Shown here: positions 43,332 to 55,322 of the stretch, one piece after another
How positions within the stretch are numbered: the first letter of the stretch is position 1
How the letters are laid out: each line of letters begins with the position of its first letter
DNA from: Shinisaurus crocodilurus
Taxonomy: Eukaryota; Chordata; Lepidosauria; Squamata; Shinisauridae
DNA length: 64,000 bases
Direction of reading: 5' to 3'
NCBI GenBank assembly: GCA_021292165.1
Contig: CM037878.1
Span: forward strand, 255,551,921-255,615,920
Translations under genes and position numbers: made by a program
The notes under the pieces: model-generated
Told to the model about the DNA's origin: nothing
Seen by the model: the letters and a program-made list of their open reading frames with translations, nothing else
The model's database searches: none

Positions 43332-43477
43332 CAGGGCTTTTTTTCTGGTGGAACTCACCGGAACTGAGTTCCAGCACCTTTTCTTCTATTAATTGCATTA
43401 CAATTTAATCGCCATCTACTCCCGAGGAAATGTAATCCAAGAGTTCCGGTACCTTTTTCTCCAGAAAAAAAGCACTG
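43332..43477. mobile_element. hAT foldback MITE with 8-bp duplication
   Basis: CAGGGCTTTTTTTCTGG and GGAACTGAGTTCCAGCACC on the left; GAGTTCCGGTACC and CAGAAAAAAAGCACTG on the right. It is flanked by GTATCTCC at 43324-43331 and 43478-43485, an exact duplication. A different hAT foldback family from the 33.6-kb one. Confidence 0.9.
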
Positions 43478-43504
43478 GTATCTCCTCTTCTGGAATGGTG
43501 GCAG

Positions 43505-43710
43505 ATGATGTGGGGAAGGGCTGTGGCTCAGTGGTAGAGCACATTCTTTGCATGCAAAAGGTCCCAGGTTCAATCCCTGACAGCTCCGGGTGGGGCTAAG
43601 AACATCTGCTGTCTGAAACCCTGGGGAGCCACTGCCAATCAGTGTCAACAATACTGGGCTAAATGGACCAATGGTCTTACTCAGTATAAGGAAGCTTTCC
43701 CTGTCCCTAT
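43505..43710 (+). mobile_element. tRNA-Ala-like SINE
   Basis: The head GGGCTGTGGCTCAGTGGTAG has box A and a TTTGCATGCA anticodon-loop-like sequence (TGC). Box B is GGTTCAATCCC. The body is AAACCCTGGGGAGCCACTGCC and the tail ACTCAGTATAAGGAAGC. The head resembles tRNA-Ala(TGC). Minus-strand relatives lie at 55320-55446 and 57976-58168. Confidence 0.85.
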
Positions 43711-44780
43711 GCTCAGTTTGGCTCCTTACAATTTATTGATTTTATAGCACATGCAGACAGGAGGCAATAACAGTCCTCCTTTAAAATTTGGAAGTGCTTG
43801 TCTGATTGTCTCCTGACAACTTTCCGATTAACATACCTGTGATCAGAAGCAGTGCAGGTAAAGACAGAGAACAAAGAAAGATGGCAAGCACAGAGACAGA
43901 CAGAGCACAGCAATATTAAAAAGGAGAGAAGAAACAAGGGAGACAGAGAGTTTTATGCTATGCATTGGAAATGAAAGATTTTTTTTCTCCTTATGCTTAT
44001 TAAGTGTTTAATCTTAATCCTATTCATCATCATTAACTCCAGCAATGGGCCAAAATATTTAAACGAGTTGAAATGAAAGGATTTAAAAGGCGATTGACGT
44101 CTCTTCAAATCATGCAAGAGTAATCTCCAAAGATTAAGAAAACTATGGTGACCCAACCTGTAAGGGAAGTGAGGAGGTGGGAAGCATTAAAATTAAGAGG
44201 GGAGGGGAGAAATCAATTAAATCCTTTCTCATAATAATATTGAGTCTTTCTTCCCATACAATAGGAAGGGGGGGGGTTTACACTAGAATAATTTAAAAGC
44301 TCCAATCCAATCTAGGGGGAAAAGAGGCAAATGTTTTAATAAGACTTAAATGAGTCTTTCGTAGAGACGAAAGAGTTCTCAGGCCAGCCCGTCTCCCTAC
44401 TCTTCTGTGTAAAATAGGTTCTTAACTATCCCCACATTATGAATTGCTTTGATGTTTATTCCACAAGGGCTGATTATTGTGACTGACGCCATTTACAGCT
44501 TGTGTGTGTGTTTCATATGTACATCCCCCGGAGGCGCTCATTGTAACTTGGTTTCAGTTATGCTTTAGTTAATGGGCACTTAAAATAAAGTGGTAGCCAT
44601 TTCGCTTTAATTTCTCAAAAGGGGTTAGGGCTGTTTCCTTTTCCATTTCCAGATGAAAGGAGCAATGCTGTGGATCCTTAATGAACCTCAGATGAATTGG
44701 GAGAGCTGATAAATTTAATGATCTCATCAGCATATAGAGATAGTTAGCAAGAAAGTGTGGAAGGTAGGCAGCCACGTAAC
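43711..44780. other. Repeat-free block, candidate conserved 43950-44780
   Basis: About 0.8 kb without any repeat, AT-rich but with CpGs kept (CATTTCGCTTT, GAGGCGCTC, TGACGCCATT, GCGATTGACGTC). Homeodomain-like motifs such as TTTAGTTAATGGG and GAAATCAATTAAATCC occur. This is the most enhancer-like block in the window. No target gene can be named. Confidence 0.35.
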
Positions 44781-46554
44781 TTAGAGATGGTGTGGTGGCA
44801 GGCGGCTATGGCAGCCAGGAGAACACAGGGAAAGGAGGAGGTAACAAGTCTGCAGTGCAGCCAAAGGTCTGGCTAGTGAATTCAAATCAGTATGTGAATT
44901 TCATTTCCTTCCAGCCACCATTGTTTCTTGACAGTCACTGCCTCCTTGGGGATAATTCATCAGTGGATGATAGATCTGGATCTACTGGTCAATCTCAGGG
45001 TGATTTGCAGTAGCTGGACAGGGTTTTTTGACTTCCAATGGCTTCATAATAACACCAAAAGTGTTTCCCCCCCAAAAAAAATAGGCTGATCTTGAGGGGG
45101 CAGGTGGGGACACAGGTGTGAATCTTTGTGTGTGAATGGACCAGCTCAGTTCTGGTAATACAAACTAGTTCTTGGGCTGAGCATATGCTCAAAGACAACT
45201 TGGTCCTTAATTCTAAGTGTACAGAATCCCCCTCCCCCCCAACAACAACATTTTGTAACTCGCTCTGGTTGGTGGATCTCAGTTCTATAAGAAACAAAGT
45301 AGATCCATCAAGCCTGAAGTCTGTCCATTGCTGTACTAGATCACAAGACAGCAATGACAGCAGAACCCACAACTGGCAGATTTCCTCTGTTTGGATCTAA
45401 GCGCAAGAAATGGCAATCGGAACCCTGCCCTCCGGTGGCTTCCTGGACAACAGTCCTCAGCCCTCCAAATCTTCCTTGCTTCCCCTTTCCTTCTTGCCAA
45501 TAGTGCACAGCCAACAGAGAGAGTGAGGGTGAGAGAGTGCAGGACAGACTCTGTTGCCAGGACTTCTTCCAAGTCACCACCACCCTGCCCCTTTGTGAGG
45601 TTTTTAATTCTAGACAAACTGGCAATTTCCCCTTCTTTCACTCCAAGCGCTGACATGTTTCCTGAGAAGCTGAACATGAGGTGCCAATGTCAGCTCAAGC
45701 ATGCAGAGTTAGAGGCTTCACCATATGCAATACACTACATATATCTTCTTTATTGTGAATAAGGAAGGGCTCTGGAGTCTGGATACCATGGGAATGGATG
45801 CACTGAGGGCAGGCAGGAGACAGACTTGGAGAAGACAAGTAATTATGCAGAAGCAGCCGCTGCCACAGCAATTCATGCTGGGGGGCCTCCCATTCTGGCA
45901 CCTGCTGGAACATGGGTTCAGCACAGTGTCTTAGGCATTGGGGAATCTGGGGGATTCAGTTTTCACAGGGCACCCTGGAACATGGAGTTTCCAGGACGCC
46001 TGAAGTGCCCTGAGAAAAGAGCACTTCCAAAGGTCGCTGGTGATCAAGATGCTGCTGCAGCAGTGTTCCAGCAGGCATCTGGGATGCGAGGAGGTGGGTA
46101 TTAGAGTGGAAGGCCTGGGGCCTCAAGTGAAGCCTTTGGTCATCGCCACTGCTACTGCTGCCTCCAGGCCAGGTAAGTGAGAATGACTGGTGGGTCCAAG
46201 TCCAGTTCCAAATAGAGGTAAGGGGAGTTTGCCCATCAGTAGTCTGGTTTACACAACCCGGAGTATATACACTCTAACAAGAGATAATATAGCAAAGATA
46301 ATGTAGCAGGACACATGATATGAATACAAATTTATCCAGCCTGTACTGTTCGGATGTATTAAAAAATCAACTGTCATTTCCTGAAATGTTCTTTGCCAGC
46401 TTGGAATGTAAAATGAGATTCAGTCAGATTTCAAGTGCTCTTGGATTTCATTCATATTTTTTTTTAATCCAAGTCCTGGACACGAAGCACAGCTCAGACG
46501 GAGCGGTGCAAAACCCCACAGAGGCAGATGTATCGATGGGTGAACCTGCAATGA
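44781..46554. other. No gene recognised
   Basis: About 1.8 kb of unique-looking sequence. Open frames of up to 125 codons lie on both strands without recognisable domains or splice context. Confidence 0.3.
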
Positions 46555-46955
46555 TTGAGCTTGCTGAGGGTCTCTGAATTCCTGCTCAAAGCTCAGTTCA
46601 CCTTGTTCACATTCTTGAATATGAGTATCTCCCCCCGCCCTGGAAAAAATGCATTTTTGATTGGGAAAATCGGCATTTTAAAAAATGTGTTTTTTTCCCA
46701 ATTGAAAATGCACATTTTCCTGCATAGGCTAAAGTGTGAAAATGCACTGGGGAGGGATGCAAGTTTGCACAAGTGTGCATTTTCAGAAGTGAGCATTTGC
46801 ACAAGTGTGCACTTTCGAACATGAACACAAGTTTGGGAAATTGTGAAAATTGTGTTCCTGCTTGCATTCAAGTTTGGGGTTGCACATGGGGCATGTCAAC
46901 AGGAATGACTCACATGATTTGTCAACAGAAATAAAATTTTCATACAACCCCAGGC
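46555..46955. mobile_element. TA-GGGATG family element
   Basis: AGCTCAGTTCACCTTGTTCAC, AAAATGCACATTTTCC, ACTTTCGAACATGAACACAAG and CACATGATTTGTCAACAG line up with 19919-20345. The borders are worn. Confidence 0.6.
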
Positions 46956-47310
46956 AGATGCTCCAGGGAACTGCATAGCCCCTGACCCACCAGCACAAGG
47001 CATAGGTCAGGGTAGCACATGAGTCTTGGGAGCAAGGAAACAGGACAATCCCTTAACTTGTCTGACCAAGCTCAGGGAAACTACCCAACCCAAATGAGCT
47101 AACGCTTGGTCAGAGTCAGAAATCCTTAACTTTCCGTAAGCCCTCCTTCTAGACAATATGATTGTAGTTAGAATTAGGGGCAGGGGCAGGCCAAGGGATG
47201 GTGCAAGAGTTTGCCCAAGCCTGGCTCAGATTCAAACACAGGAGGTTTGAGAGAACCAGGTCCAAACCAGATGCAAGCCTTTCAACCCCCATTCTTCTTG
47301 GGAAAGGTAC
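46956..47310. other. No gene recognised
   Basis: Unique spacer with no feature seen. Confidence 0.3.
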
Positions 47311-47471
47311 AGGCCTGTGGCTTACGCTGGCTCAGCTTGTCTGAGTGTGGAAAGCTAAGCAGGGTCAGGCCTGGTTATTACTTGAATGGGAGACCCCTCC
47401 TCTAGTTTCCTGCATTGAGCAGGGGGTTGGACTCGACAGCCTTGTAGGCTCCTTCCAACTCTATCTATGAA
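47311..47471 (+). mobile_element. 5S-rRNA/CR1 hybrid SINE, copy 3
   Basis: Head AGGCCTGTGGCTTACGCTGG, box A AAGCTAAGCAGGGTC, CCTGGTTATTACTTG and ATGGGAGACC, then CTGCATTGAGCAGGGGG and CCAACTCTATCTATGAA. It is nearly identical in organisation to copies 1 and 2. AGGCCT follows at the 3' side, but because it also occurs in the family head it cannot be called a duplication. Confidence 0.88.
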
Positions 47472-47935
47472 GGCCTCCAGCAGTGCTGTTGTTGTTTCAG
47501 TCTAACCTCAATACAGGCTAATGGAGCGATACAGTTACATTAGTTTGCATTGGGATGGGAAAAAGAACCCTACAGGGGCAAAATCAGGGGTAGGGGGTTG
47601 GCCCACCAATCTTGAAGACCAGCAGGGGTTGGGGGCCTTCCCCCACAATGTCACTCCACTGTGTTGTTCCTGTTTTTACTGCACCCACACCAGCTAATTG
47701 AGCTGCTTTGCTCTATAAGCTTCCATGAGGCTGGGAAACAACCCCTGCAGGGACAAAATTGGGGGATGGGTTACAGGAGGCCCAATCCCCACTGAGGGTC
47801 ACTCCTAGTTTCACCCCACAGTGTTGGTTATAGGGATGCAGGAAACAGACATGGGGGAAACAAAATTGGGTGGGTGGGGACCAAAGGTCATTTCCAATTT
47901 TGCCCACCAACCAAAAGCTTATCTGGTCCTGATAG
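47472..47935. other. No gene recognised
   Basis: Unique-looking sequence with repeated AACCCT(A/G)CAGGG and GGGCAAAAT(T/C) phrases about 180 bp apart (near 47565 and 47743), perhaps an old duplication. Confidence 0.3.
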
Positions 47936-48045
47936 TGGCTAAGTAGATCCTTGTGGGAAGCCCACAAGGAAGACATGATGGAAATAGCACTCTCACACAC
48001 TATTGTTCCCGAGCAACTAGTATTCAGAGTCATGCTGCTTCTGGT
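47936..48045 (-). mobile_element. CR1 LINE 3' UTR fragment
   Basis: The complement reads AGTTGCTCGGGAAC and TTGTGGGCTTCCCACAAGG, and contains the same internal blocks as 5492-5690 and 23597-23795. Both ends are truncated. Confidence 0.6.
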
Positions 48046-49829
48046 CCAGAAGGTGCCCTCTAAGAACTAATGCAGCTATTATTTCCTGGGGAGGGGGGTG
48101 GAAAAAAGTCTCCTCGGGGAAGTCTTCATATTGGCTTGGAACAATTACTTGAGTGTTGTTTTTTTTCTGATTTCCTCTCCTCCCCACAGAAGAACTAATC
48201 TAAATTCAGAGTTAATTGGAACTTTTGGAAGTTTGCCCATCTCTAGTGAAGGTAGGAATCTCACCAGTCTCTTTAAATGCTACAGGTGAAATCTCTTTGC
48301 AGTTCTGTTCTTCTGTAGATTGGCTCAAAAGCTCTCTGAGAAGAATTTTCAGCTCAAACACTGAGGTTCAGGGGGGCAGTGAACCCCCCCCAATCTCTTG
48401 CATTTTTGAAGGCCCCCCGGATTCTATCCTACTTCCAGGAGCATGGCTTTACCTGTTAGCAGTGGCAGCAGAGGCTCCATGTTTCCCTTCTTTGTAAAAT
48501 GTTGGCTTGCTGCCTCTGCAGATAACAGTAGAGTCCGTATCAGAGGCTGTCTCCCAGCAGCCACTACTTCCCAGGACCCTTTGGAATGCTACATCATGGC
48601 AGGTAAGCCCCACTCCCCAAATAATGTAGAACTAAGGACTGCCTCCACAATTCACTGAATCCCCCTGCCCTCCATTAGCAGTGCTATATTGTCTGCTCCT
48701 CATGTCCTGCTTGTGCCTTTTGCACATGTCATCATCAGAACATCCCAGCTGTCACCATGCACTTATTGGTGCCTTCTGTGCATAGCTGGTTTAGAGTTGC
48801 CCTCCAAGAGCAAATATTATGATTGATAGGTGTCAGCAGAGTTGCTAGGGATGCTGTGGGTGTGGCCATCACTGTTGCTCCATTAGCTTTTCATTTTTTC
48901 CAGTTGTATTCTTGTGCTGTTGACTTTGCTGCTAGGTGATTATGACTAGGTTATTCCAGCAGTGGCACTAATGTTGCAGGCACTGAGCCTAGCAGGACCA
49001 AAAGATAGGCTTATCCATCCATGTTTGCACATATATCTCTTTCACCCACCCATCTGTTTCTCTCATTTTAATAAACTTATCCAAATAATATTCCTAAACT
49101 CTTTATAAAAACCTAACAATTTATACTGGTTCAGCAGTTTCATGTCTTTTTTTTTTTTAATGGCACATTTCTTCGACTCAGACCAAGGCTAGAAGTTCCT
49201 TTTGAAGGATGATTCACTTCCTTCTCTTTCTTTTCCTTGCTAGTTATTACCCTTTTGTTTGCATTCAGGGGAAAGCTAATGGGAAAAAAATAACTGAGAA
49301 AATAGGTTCCCCTAATTTCCAAGACAATAGAAATGAGGGCAAATTGGAAAGCTCACTGCTACTGAGTTTATAGGAACACTGCGTAATATGTGGGTTAAAA
49401 TTTAGGACTCTCAAAAACTCATTCAAAAGATTTACAGATGGATAATTCTAATGATATAGCACGCATATGTATGCACACTGTTGACACATGCCACAACTGT
49501 TTTGCTCTGTTTTAAATAATGTCACACGGCAAATCCACATGATTCTTAGGGAGTCTGAAATATGGTTTTGAAAGGCATGTGAGCTAACCTTGGACACATT
49601 TATAGTTATAATCCAGTTATTTGATGGTTTCACTGTGCATCTAAGTCTCAGCTATTCAGTCCTGGATGAGCTTAATACAACACAACAAAGACAAGAGCCT
49701 ATGGGTGGTAATGAGGTAAAATACCAGCCTGCATTTTTTTTTAAAAAAAGCCAAACCAGCCCAGGACTTGAACATGTGGTGAAATAGTTAATCAGTTAAC
49801 TGAAGTTATGCATGAGTTGGAGAAGAGTC
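48046..49829. other. No gene recognised
   Basis: Non-repetitive sequence of about 1.8 kb with no exon seen. Confidence 0.3.
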
Positions 49830-50780
49830 ACGAGGCCTTGTTTGGTGAGTTTAGTTGGTTCAGTGTGGTCCCCTTTCCCCCCTCGCTTCTCCAGTATGTA
49901 TCTTACACCAGCATTAATGCATTGAGCCTTAATTAGAGCCTTAACTTGGACTAGAACTGGGCATAATAATTTCCTACAACACATTTGACAAATGTTGCTG
50001 ATTTGTGGATTATGTGCAAACAGATTGTTATTATTTCAAATTTATTCATTATTTAAGCTATTCTCTAATTAACCTCAGCAAATAATATTTGGCCTGCAGC
50101 TTGCCTGCTGCACGAGTTTGATATTCAAGATTCAGTAGCTGGAGAAATTATGCCAGCGTGAACCGGATTGGGAGGCATGAGAAGTGGGGAGGTGAGCAGC
50201 AGAATTACTTCCTTCAATGTCACAGCATGTGGCAAACAAAGTTTAAAATAGCTGCAGACCATGAGTAGATATGTCACTTGGAAATGACTTGTGCACTGTT
50301 CATTGAATGCTGCCATTAAGAGTGCAGGAAACAGATTCTGCAAAGAGAATTGCTGTGTTCAACAAAACTTGAGACTAATGTAACCTACAGTTTCCGATTA
50401 CCCGGATGAGTTCCAAAGCCTAGCACTGAAATACGCTAATATCAAGAGATGGGGGAGAAGTGAAAGTTTTGTAATAGGAGGTAAGAAGACAGAAGAAGCT
50501 AGCTGTATCCGAGTGATTCAAATTAGATATCTGAAAAGAATTGATTGCTTCTCCTCAATGCAGAGTGCTAACTATAATGAGATCTTTCATCATAAGGAGG
50601 CTGCCATAAGCCAGGCTATAGGAAGGCGCAAATAACACTGTGAATTCTGAATCATGAGAGCATAAATTGGAAAACAATTGCAGATTTATTTGTCTAACCA
50701 AGTGGCAACATTAAAAAAAAAGTGAGGGAAGAAGAAGCAGATGTTTAAAAGAGCTTATTGAAGCAGTTCCACTTGGCAAG
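49830..50780. other. Repeat-free block, candidate conserved non-coding
   Basis: AT-rich and repeat-free with homeodomain-like motifs (GAGCCTTAATTAGAGC, CTAATTAACC, GCATTAATGC) and a TGATTTGTGG run. It resembles deeply conserved enhancer sequence. It contains no splice-bounded reading frame. Confidence 0.3.
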
Positions 50781-51129
50781 TCAAAGCAGAAAAATACAAT
50801 ACAGAAATTGATTGGTTTATTATTTATTTATTTCAAATCACCCATTGGGTGCTACTAAAATGTGAAAAACCAATAATGAAACCTAGCTCTATCGGACACT
50901 GCTTTCATTCATAGCTTTCTGAGAAGAAAATGAGGCCAAATACAAAGCTCTCGTTAGATTAATGCCAGATTCTGATCATGAACATGTGAGGTATATATTT
51001 TTTTTAGTCACTCATAAAAGTGACTCAGGTCACTTTGTCCATCTGCTCTAAGTTTTGCCACATCCCTGCCTTGCATTACAATTTCAAGAACTGGGCTCTG
51101 TGTGTTCTGGTGATTGTGTTCTTACTGTG

Positions 51130-51134
<5 letters not shown>
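50781..51134. other. No gene recognised
   Basis: Unique sequence with a short TTATTTATTTA run at about 50819-50833. Confidence 0.3.
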
Positions 51135-51168
<34 letters not shown>

Positions 51169-51185
51169 ACACACACACACACACA
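51135..51185. repeat. (CT)n(AC)n compound microsatellite
   Basis: About 15 CT units at 51135-51165 followed by about 10 AC units at 51166-51185. Confidence 0.95.
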
Positions 51186-51855
51186 TGCCTCTGAACCCAC
51201 CTCTTTGGCTTAGACAGCAGGTTGCTTTAGCTTCGACTGACACTGCGCTTCACTTCAGAAGTGAGGAAGAGGCTTGTCTCGCCAAATTTTCCAAAACCTC
51301 CCATGGCTTCCCATTGAATAGAATGGGAACATTAACAAATGCTGATAACTTTTTAAATTTTTTTGGCAGAATTGGATGAAATTTACAAGCATAGTAGGGA
51401 ATGAAGCTTGCCAAATTTCAGATAGGTTCATGTGCTTTTTTTGTGCAAAGGAAGCCTGTAATCATTTTTGGTTGTGTGACTTGTGTGACTTGTGCAACTG
51501 TGTTTTGTAATGGTGTTAGAATAGTGTGTGGTGCAAGCTGTAGGATCTTACCTGCTTCTAAAGCCTTCAAACCACATGCACCATACTACTTCCAGCAGAG
51601 AGAGAGGATGTGGATCCTATTGGCTCTTCATTACAGAGACAAGAACGGTCCCCAGCTCATCCCTGTGGCTTTACTTTAAGGGTAGTTGTAGAGGAGGCAG
51701 TAGATGTGGCAAGATCAGTTCTCCTCTGGTTAGGCCAATCTGTCAAGCTTGATTTCGCTCAGGTTCTCATCCCCGCCCCCCGCCCCACACTTTTAAGTTC
51801 ATTCTATCGTGTTTCCACATCAGCTTGTGTGTGTGTCTCCTCCCCACTGCCATTC
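51186..51855. other. No gene recognised
   Basis: Unique-looking sequence. It includes a short tandem TTGTGTGAC pair near 51472-51490. Confidence 0.3.
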
Positions 51856-51989
51856 TCCATATGAACATTTGTATGGATTTCCTCATGCATTTTTGCAAAC
51901 ATTTTTAAGAACACCTGCTTTTTGTGCACATTTTGCAAATGTATGGATTTTAAAGCAATTTTCCAATTAATACATTAATTTTGTCCCAT

Positions 51990-52693
51990 AAAGTACAGGT
52001 TTTGACCTTTAAAGCTCTAAATGGTTTGGCACCAAATTACTTGAAGTTCCGCCTTCTCTCATGTCAGTCTGCCCATGGTTTAAGATTAGCAACAGAGGCC
52101 CTTCTCATTTGAACATCTTTGACAGTGGTTAGGTAGGCAAGAACATGAGAGGGGGCCTATTTTACAGTGGTCCCAGACCTCTGGAATGTGCTGCCATCGG
52201 GGGTCCATCCGGCACCATCATTTCAGGCTTTTAGGAAGGCCCTGAAGACTGACTTGCTTATCCTGGCCTTACCCTGATTATGCTTTATTAGACTGTTCTG
52301 GGTTCTAGCACCAATTTATTTATTTATTATATTTATACCCCACCTTTTTTCCTGCAAGGAACCCAAGGCGGCTTACATGATCCTCCTCTCCATTTTCTCC
52401 TCACAACAACCCTGTGAGGTAGGTTAGGCTGAGAGTCAGTGACTGGCCCAAAGTCACCCAGTGAGTTTCGTGGCCAAGCGGGGACTAGAACCCGGATCTC
52501 CAGAGTCCCAGCCCGACACTCTCACCACTACGCCACACTGGCTGTCAGTTGTGCTGTCAATTGTGCTGTCAGTTTTGTCCTATGCTGGTGTATGTTGTTT
52601 CTATGAATGTTTGCCATTTTATTACCATATCATTTTTATTATATGCATAATAATTGTTTTAAGGCTCCTGTCTAGAAAGGCAGCCTAGAACTA
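51990..52693 (+). mobile_element. LINE ORF2 C-terminus and 3' UTR (L2/CR1 group)
   Basis: Translation gives FKALNGLAPNYL and, after a stop and a frame change, PDLWNVLPSGV and APSFQAFRKALKTDLL. This is the conserved C-terminal pattern of L2-like ORF2 proteins (LWNxLP...FRKxLKT). Decay is shown by in-frame stops. The 3' UTR is broken by the SINE at 52314-52542 and resumes to about 52693. Confidence 0.75.
52314..52542 (-). mobile_element. tRNA-derived SINE, full length
   Basis: The complement runs GCCAGTGTGGCGTAGTGG...GGGTTCTAGTCCCCGC...CCTAACCTACCTCACAGGG...CCGCCTTGGGTTCCTTGCAGG with an AT-rich tail. Same family as 42076-42320, inserted in the LINE 3' UTR. Confidence 0.92.
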
Positions 52694-52786
52694 GTTTAAA
52701 TTTATTTATTTATTTCTTATATTTATTAATCGCCCATCTGGCCGGTCACCCGGCCACCCTGGGCGATGTTTAAATACATAAATCCC
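52694..52786 (-). mobile_element. LINE or SINE tail fragment
   Basis: The complement reads CATCGCCCAGGGTGGCCGGG and GGCCAGATGGGCGATTAATAAAT, followed by (AAAT)n. It is a 3'-end form known from reptile LINE-type repeats. Subfamily unresolved. Confidence 0.5.
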
Positions 52787-52973
52787 CCCAAAGATATGCA
52801 TTTTGAGTGTGCATTTATTTTGTGCGCGCATTTATTTTGCAAACTGCATCACAGACTTCAGAAATGTACGGATTTTGATGACGTTCTCGTATGTGCTTCC
52901 GTTCAGGAAGTGTGAATTTGGTAAGTTCACACTTACTTAAATGTGAACCGAACAAATTTCTCATCCATCCCTG

Positions 52974-54999
52974 CTCCCCAGCTAAGCGGCCTGGATGCCT
53001 TGAGCTTGTGGGTCTCAGCAATGAGTTCCTGGCAAGCACCAGCTGTAGCCCTCCCTGTACTGGCATTTAGGAAGAAAGGGCTGAAGCAGCTTGATTCAGA
53101 GTGTGGGGGCTTGGTGGAGTTCCACGCCCCTGACTGGCGGAGTAGTTAGTGTTAGCCATCCGCTGGACAAGCAGCAGTGAGTGGTCACCACCAGACATGT
53201 CCCAGTGAGTGGTTCTCAAGCCACTGCTGGAAGGAAGCCCTGAGTGCTGCTGCCGCCGCCTCTGCAGCCACGGACACAAAGAAAATGCAGTCGAAAACAC
53301 TGGAGCCCTGCTCTGAAGTTCATTTTGTGATTGGAAAGTAAAAAGGAGAGCCCTGATAAAATCATTCCCTGGTTAGAAGCTGCAGCTGTGTCAGCCACAG
53401 ACACAGAACTAACACACACCCCACCACCCCCACCTTCTGCTAGCATGTCCCTTTTGAGCTTGGAGATGCATTTGGGAGGTTTAAAGATTAGATTGGCCAG
53501 GAAAAGTGAAAACAAAAACACCCACCCCCCCAAATCCATGAGGCATTTTTGAAGCTTCATCAAAACCACCCTGCTTTGCCTTGGACTGCTTCAGAGCCAA
53601 GTCACCAACAGTGGTGTGGTGAAGGCAGAGCTCACAGTGCCGGGCCCGGGAGGTTTTATTAGCAGGGATGCCAATGTCATCTCCTACCCCCGCCCCCTCA
53701 GAATTCTCTGTTCCCTCTTGAGTTTAGCTGCAATCCCCACAATAGCTGGGGGGGGGGGAAATATTTTTCACAGCAACGATACATTGTCCTTTGTTGTAAT
53801 GTAAAGTATTTTGGGGTGGCTTGGCCTTGAATAGGCAGTTGAGTGCACAATCCCATGGGTTGCACCCTCGATGCTTGTAAGCCCCCAAACTTGGAGGCTT
53901 GCGAGCATCCTCTGCAAGGAGGGAGGAGTGGCCGAGGCCATCTCCACCTCACCGTCCTTGCGCCCTGCATGTCACTAGATGGGCTTCTTTGCCCATCTCG
54001 CGAAAGTGTTTCAGTTCAGAGGGGGTGGGGGAAAGAGGTTGGAGAGGCCTCAGGGGAGCTTGTATCCTGGCCTCTCCTCCGGCCTCCTCCCACACCCTGC
54101 CCACTGAAACGCCCCCCCTTTCCCCCTCACTGAGGTTGCATTCCCAGCATTCTCAGAGAGGCAGCCGGTGAGATTTTTTCCACGCCAGCTGCAAGGGGGA
54201 GGAGGAGGGGGTGGAGCTCCAATTCCCGCCTCTAGTCTGAGATCAGGGCACTGTCTCCAACTTTGGAGCTGGGGATTTGAAATATCCTATGGCCCCTCGG
54301 ATGCTGTCTAGCCTAGGGGCCATATGATTGCTCCCTAAGACACATTAGCTTTACAAAAGACCTGCTCCTAGCAAATAAAAACTCCCAGAAGTGGTTTGCT
54401 GATATGGGTTAACACAGCCGTCTGAATTTTTGGATTCTACTTGGGGGTGTGGCTACAGGGATTGTCATGATGAGTGCCTGCACTTCAAAATTTACCACTA
54501 CACCGCTGCAAGTTACCTCATATTCAGAGGCAGTCATCATACCTCCAAAGTGAGGCCAATCACCTCAGATTCATGTCTCGGCCAAGGCTTTTGCAAACCC
54601 CTTGTTACTTGTTATCTGTTTCAGGACACGGGTACTGGAAGCGTTGTCTTTTAGACTAGGTATAAGAAGTGGGACTACCTATATCCTTGTGATCATTAAC
54701 GAATTCAGGGAGATTTTTCACAGGGAAGGCCTGTGAATAATGAACTGGACTCGCAACTTTTGAGTAGTGAATTCATTCTCCAGAGTCTTGTTAGAGTTGT
54801 ATTAGTTAGATTCCAAGTTAGAGCTCTGGTCTTGTTAGAGTTCTATCATATCCATCTAAGCAAGCGCTTTAATGCTGCTCCCAGAGGGAACCATTCGGAA
54901 ATGTGTCTGTCCCACAGGTTTCCCCCTTTTCTTCCTTACCCTGGCAATTATATGCTAAGAAATCACAGAGATACTAGAAAGCAATGCAAATGTGTTTGT
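52974..54999. other. No gene; moderately GC-rich 53600-54250
   Basis: About 2 kb without recognised repeats. 53600-54250 is GC-richer with a G run at 53749-53758, but CpG density is modest and no promoter elements or exon are recognised. Confidence 0.3.
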
Positions 55000-55132
55000 G
55001 AGGTTATTTATATATTATGTTTGTATTACATCCTATCTCCAAGGTGCTCAGGGAATATGTGGGGTCAGCCCATCTTATTCTTACAACAGCCCTGTGAGGT
55101 AGGCTGGACTGAGAGAGAGAGCGACTGGTCTA
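55000..55132 (-). mobile_element. Old tRNA-SINE body fragment
   Basis: The complement has CAGTCCAGCCTACCTCACAGG, GCTGTTGTAAGAATAAGATGG and AGCACCTTGGAGATAGG, a diverged version of the SINE body and L2-like tail. Confidence 0.6.
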
Positions 55133-55322
55133 GGGAATGTACGGAAATTTCATTTACATTTGCAAAGCATACAAGTATGTCCTGTTTGCACCCCCTGAAC
55201 ACAATCAGGAGAGCATATTCTGTGAAAACGTGCACAAATTACTAAAGTTGCATTTGTGCTTGAAAAACCATGCATTTGGGGGGAAATGCACACTTTTACA
55301 AGTGCACATTTTTTTGTACATC
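55133..55322. mobile_element. TA-GGGATG family element
   Basis: TA|GGGAATGTACGGAAATTTC at the left and TTTTTTTGTACATC|TA at the right, with TGTGAAAACGTGCACAAATT and AAATGCACACTTTTAC inside. TA flanks lie at 55131-55132 and 55323-55324. Confidence 0.65.

Larger units (their letters stand above)
51856..52973. mobile_element. TA-GGGATG family element split by LINE and SINE
   Basis: The left part (51856-51985) has ATGCATTTTTGCAAACATTT and AATGTATGGATTTTAAAG. The right part (52787-52973) has GATATGCATTTTGAGTGTGC, ATGTGAACCGAACAAATTTC and the terminus TCATCCATCCC. About 800 bp of LINE, SINE and LINE-tail sequence lies between. The split is inferred from family content. Confidence 0.5.

Noticed and set aside
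43505..43600. Possible functional tRNA-Ala gene
   Set aside because: Box A and B and a TGC loop are present, but the acceptor stem is not formed and the sequence continues into a SINE body and tail.
53600..54250. Possible CpG-island promoter
   Set aside because: GC content is raised but CpGs are sparse. No TATA, initiator or exon follows.
54733..55245. 170-codon frame
   Set aside because: Crosses an old SINE fragment and the start of an AT-rich element. No domain or splice support.
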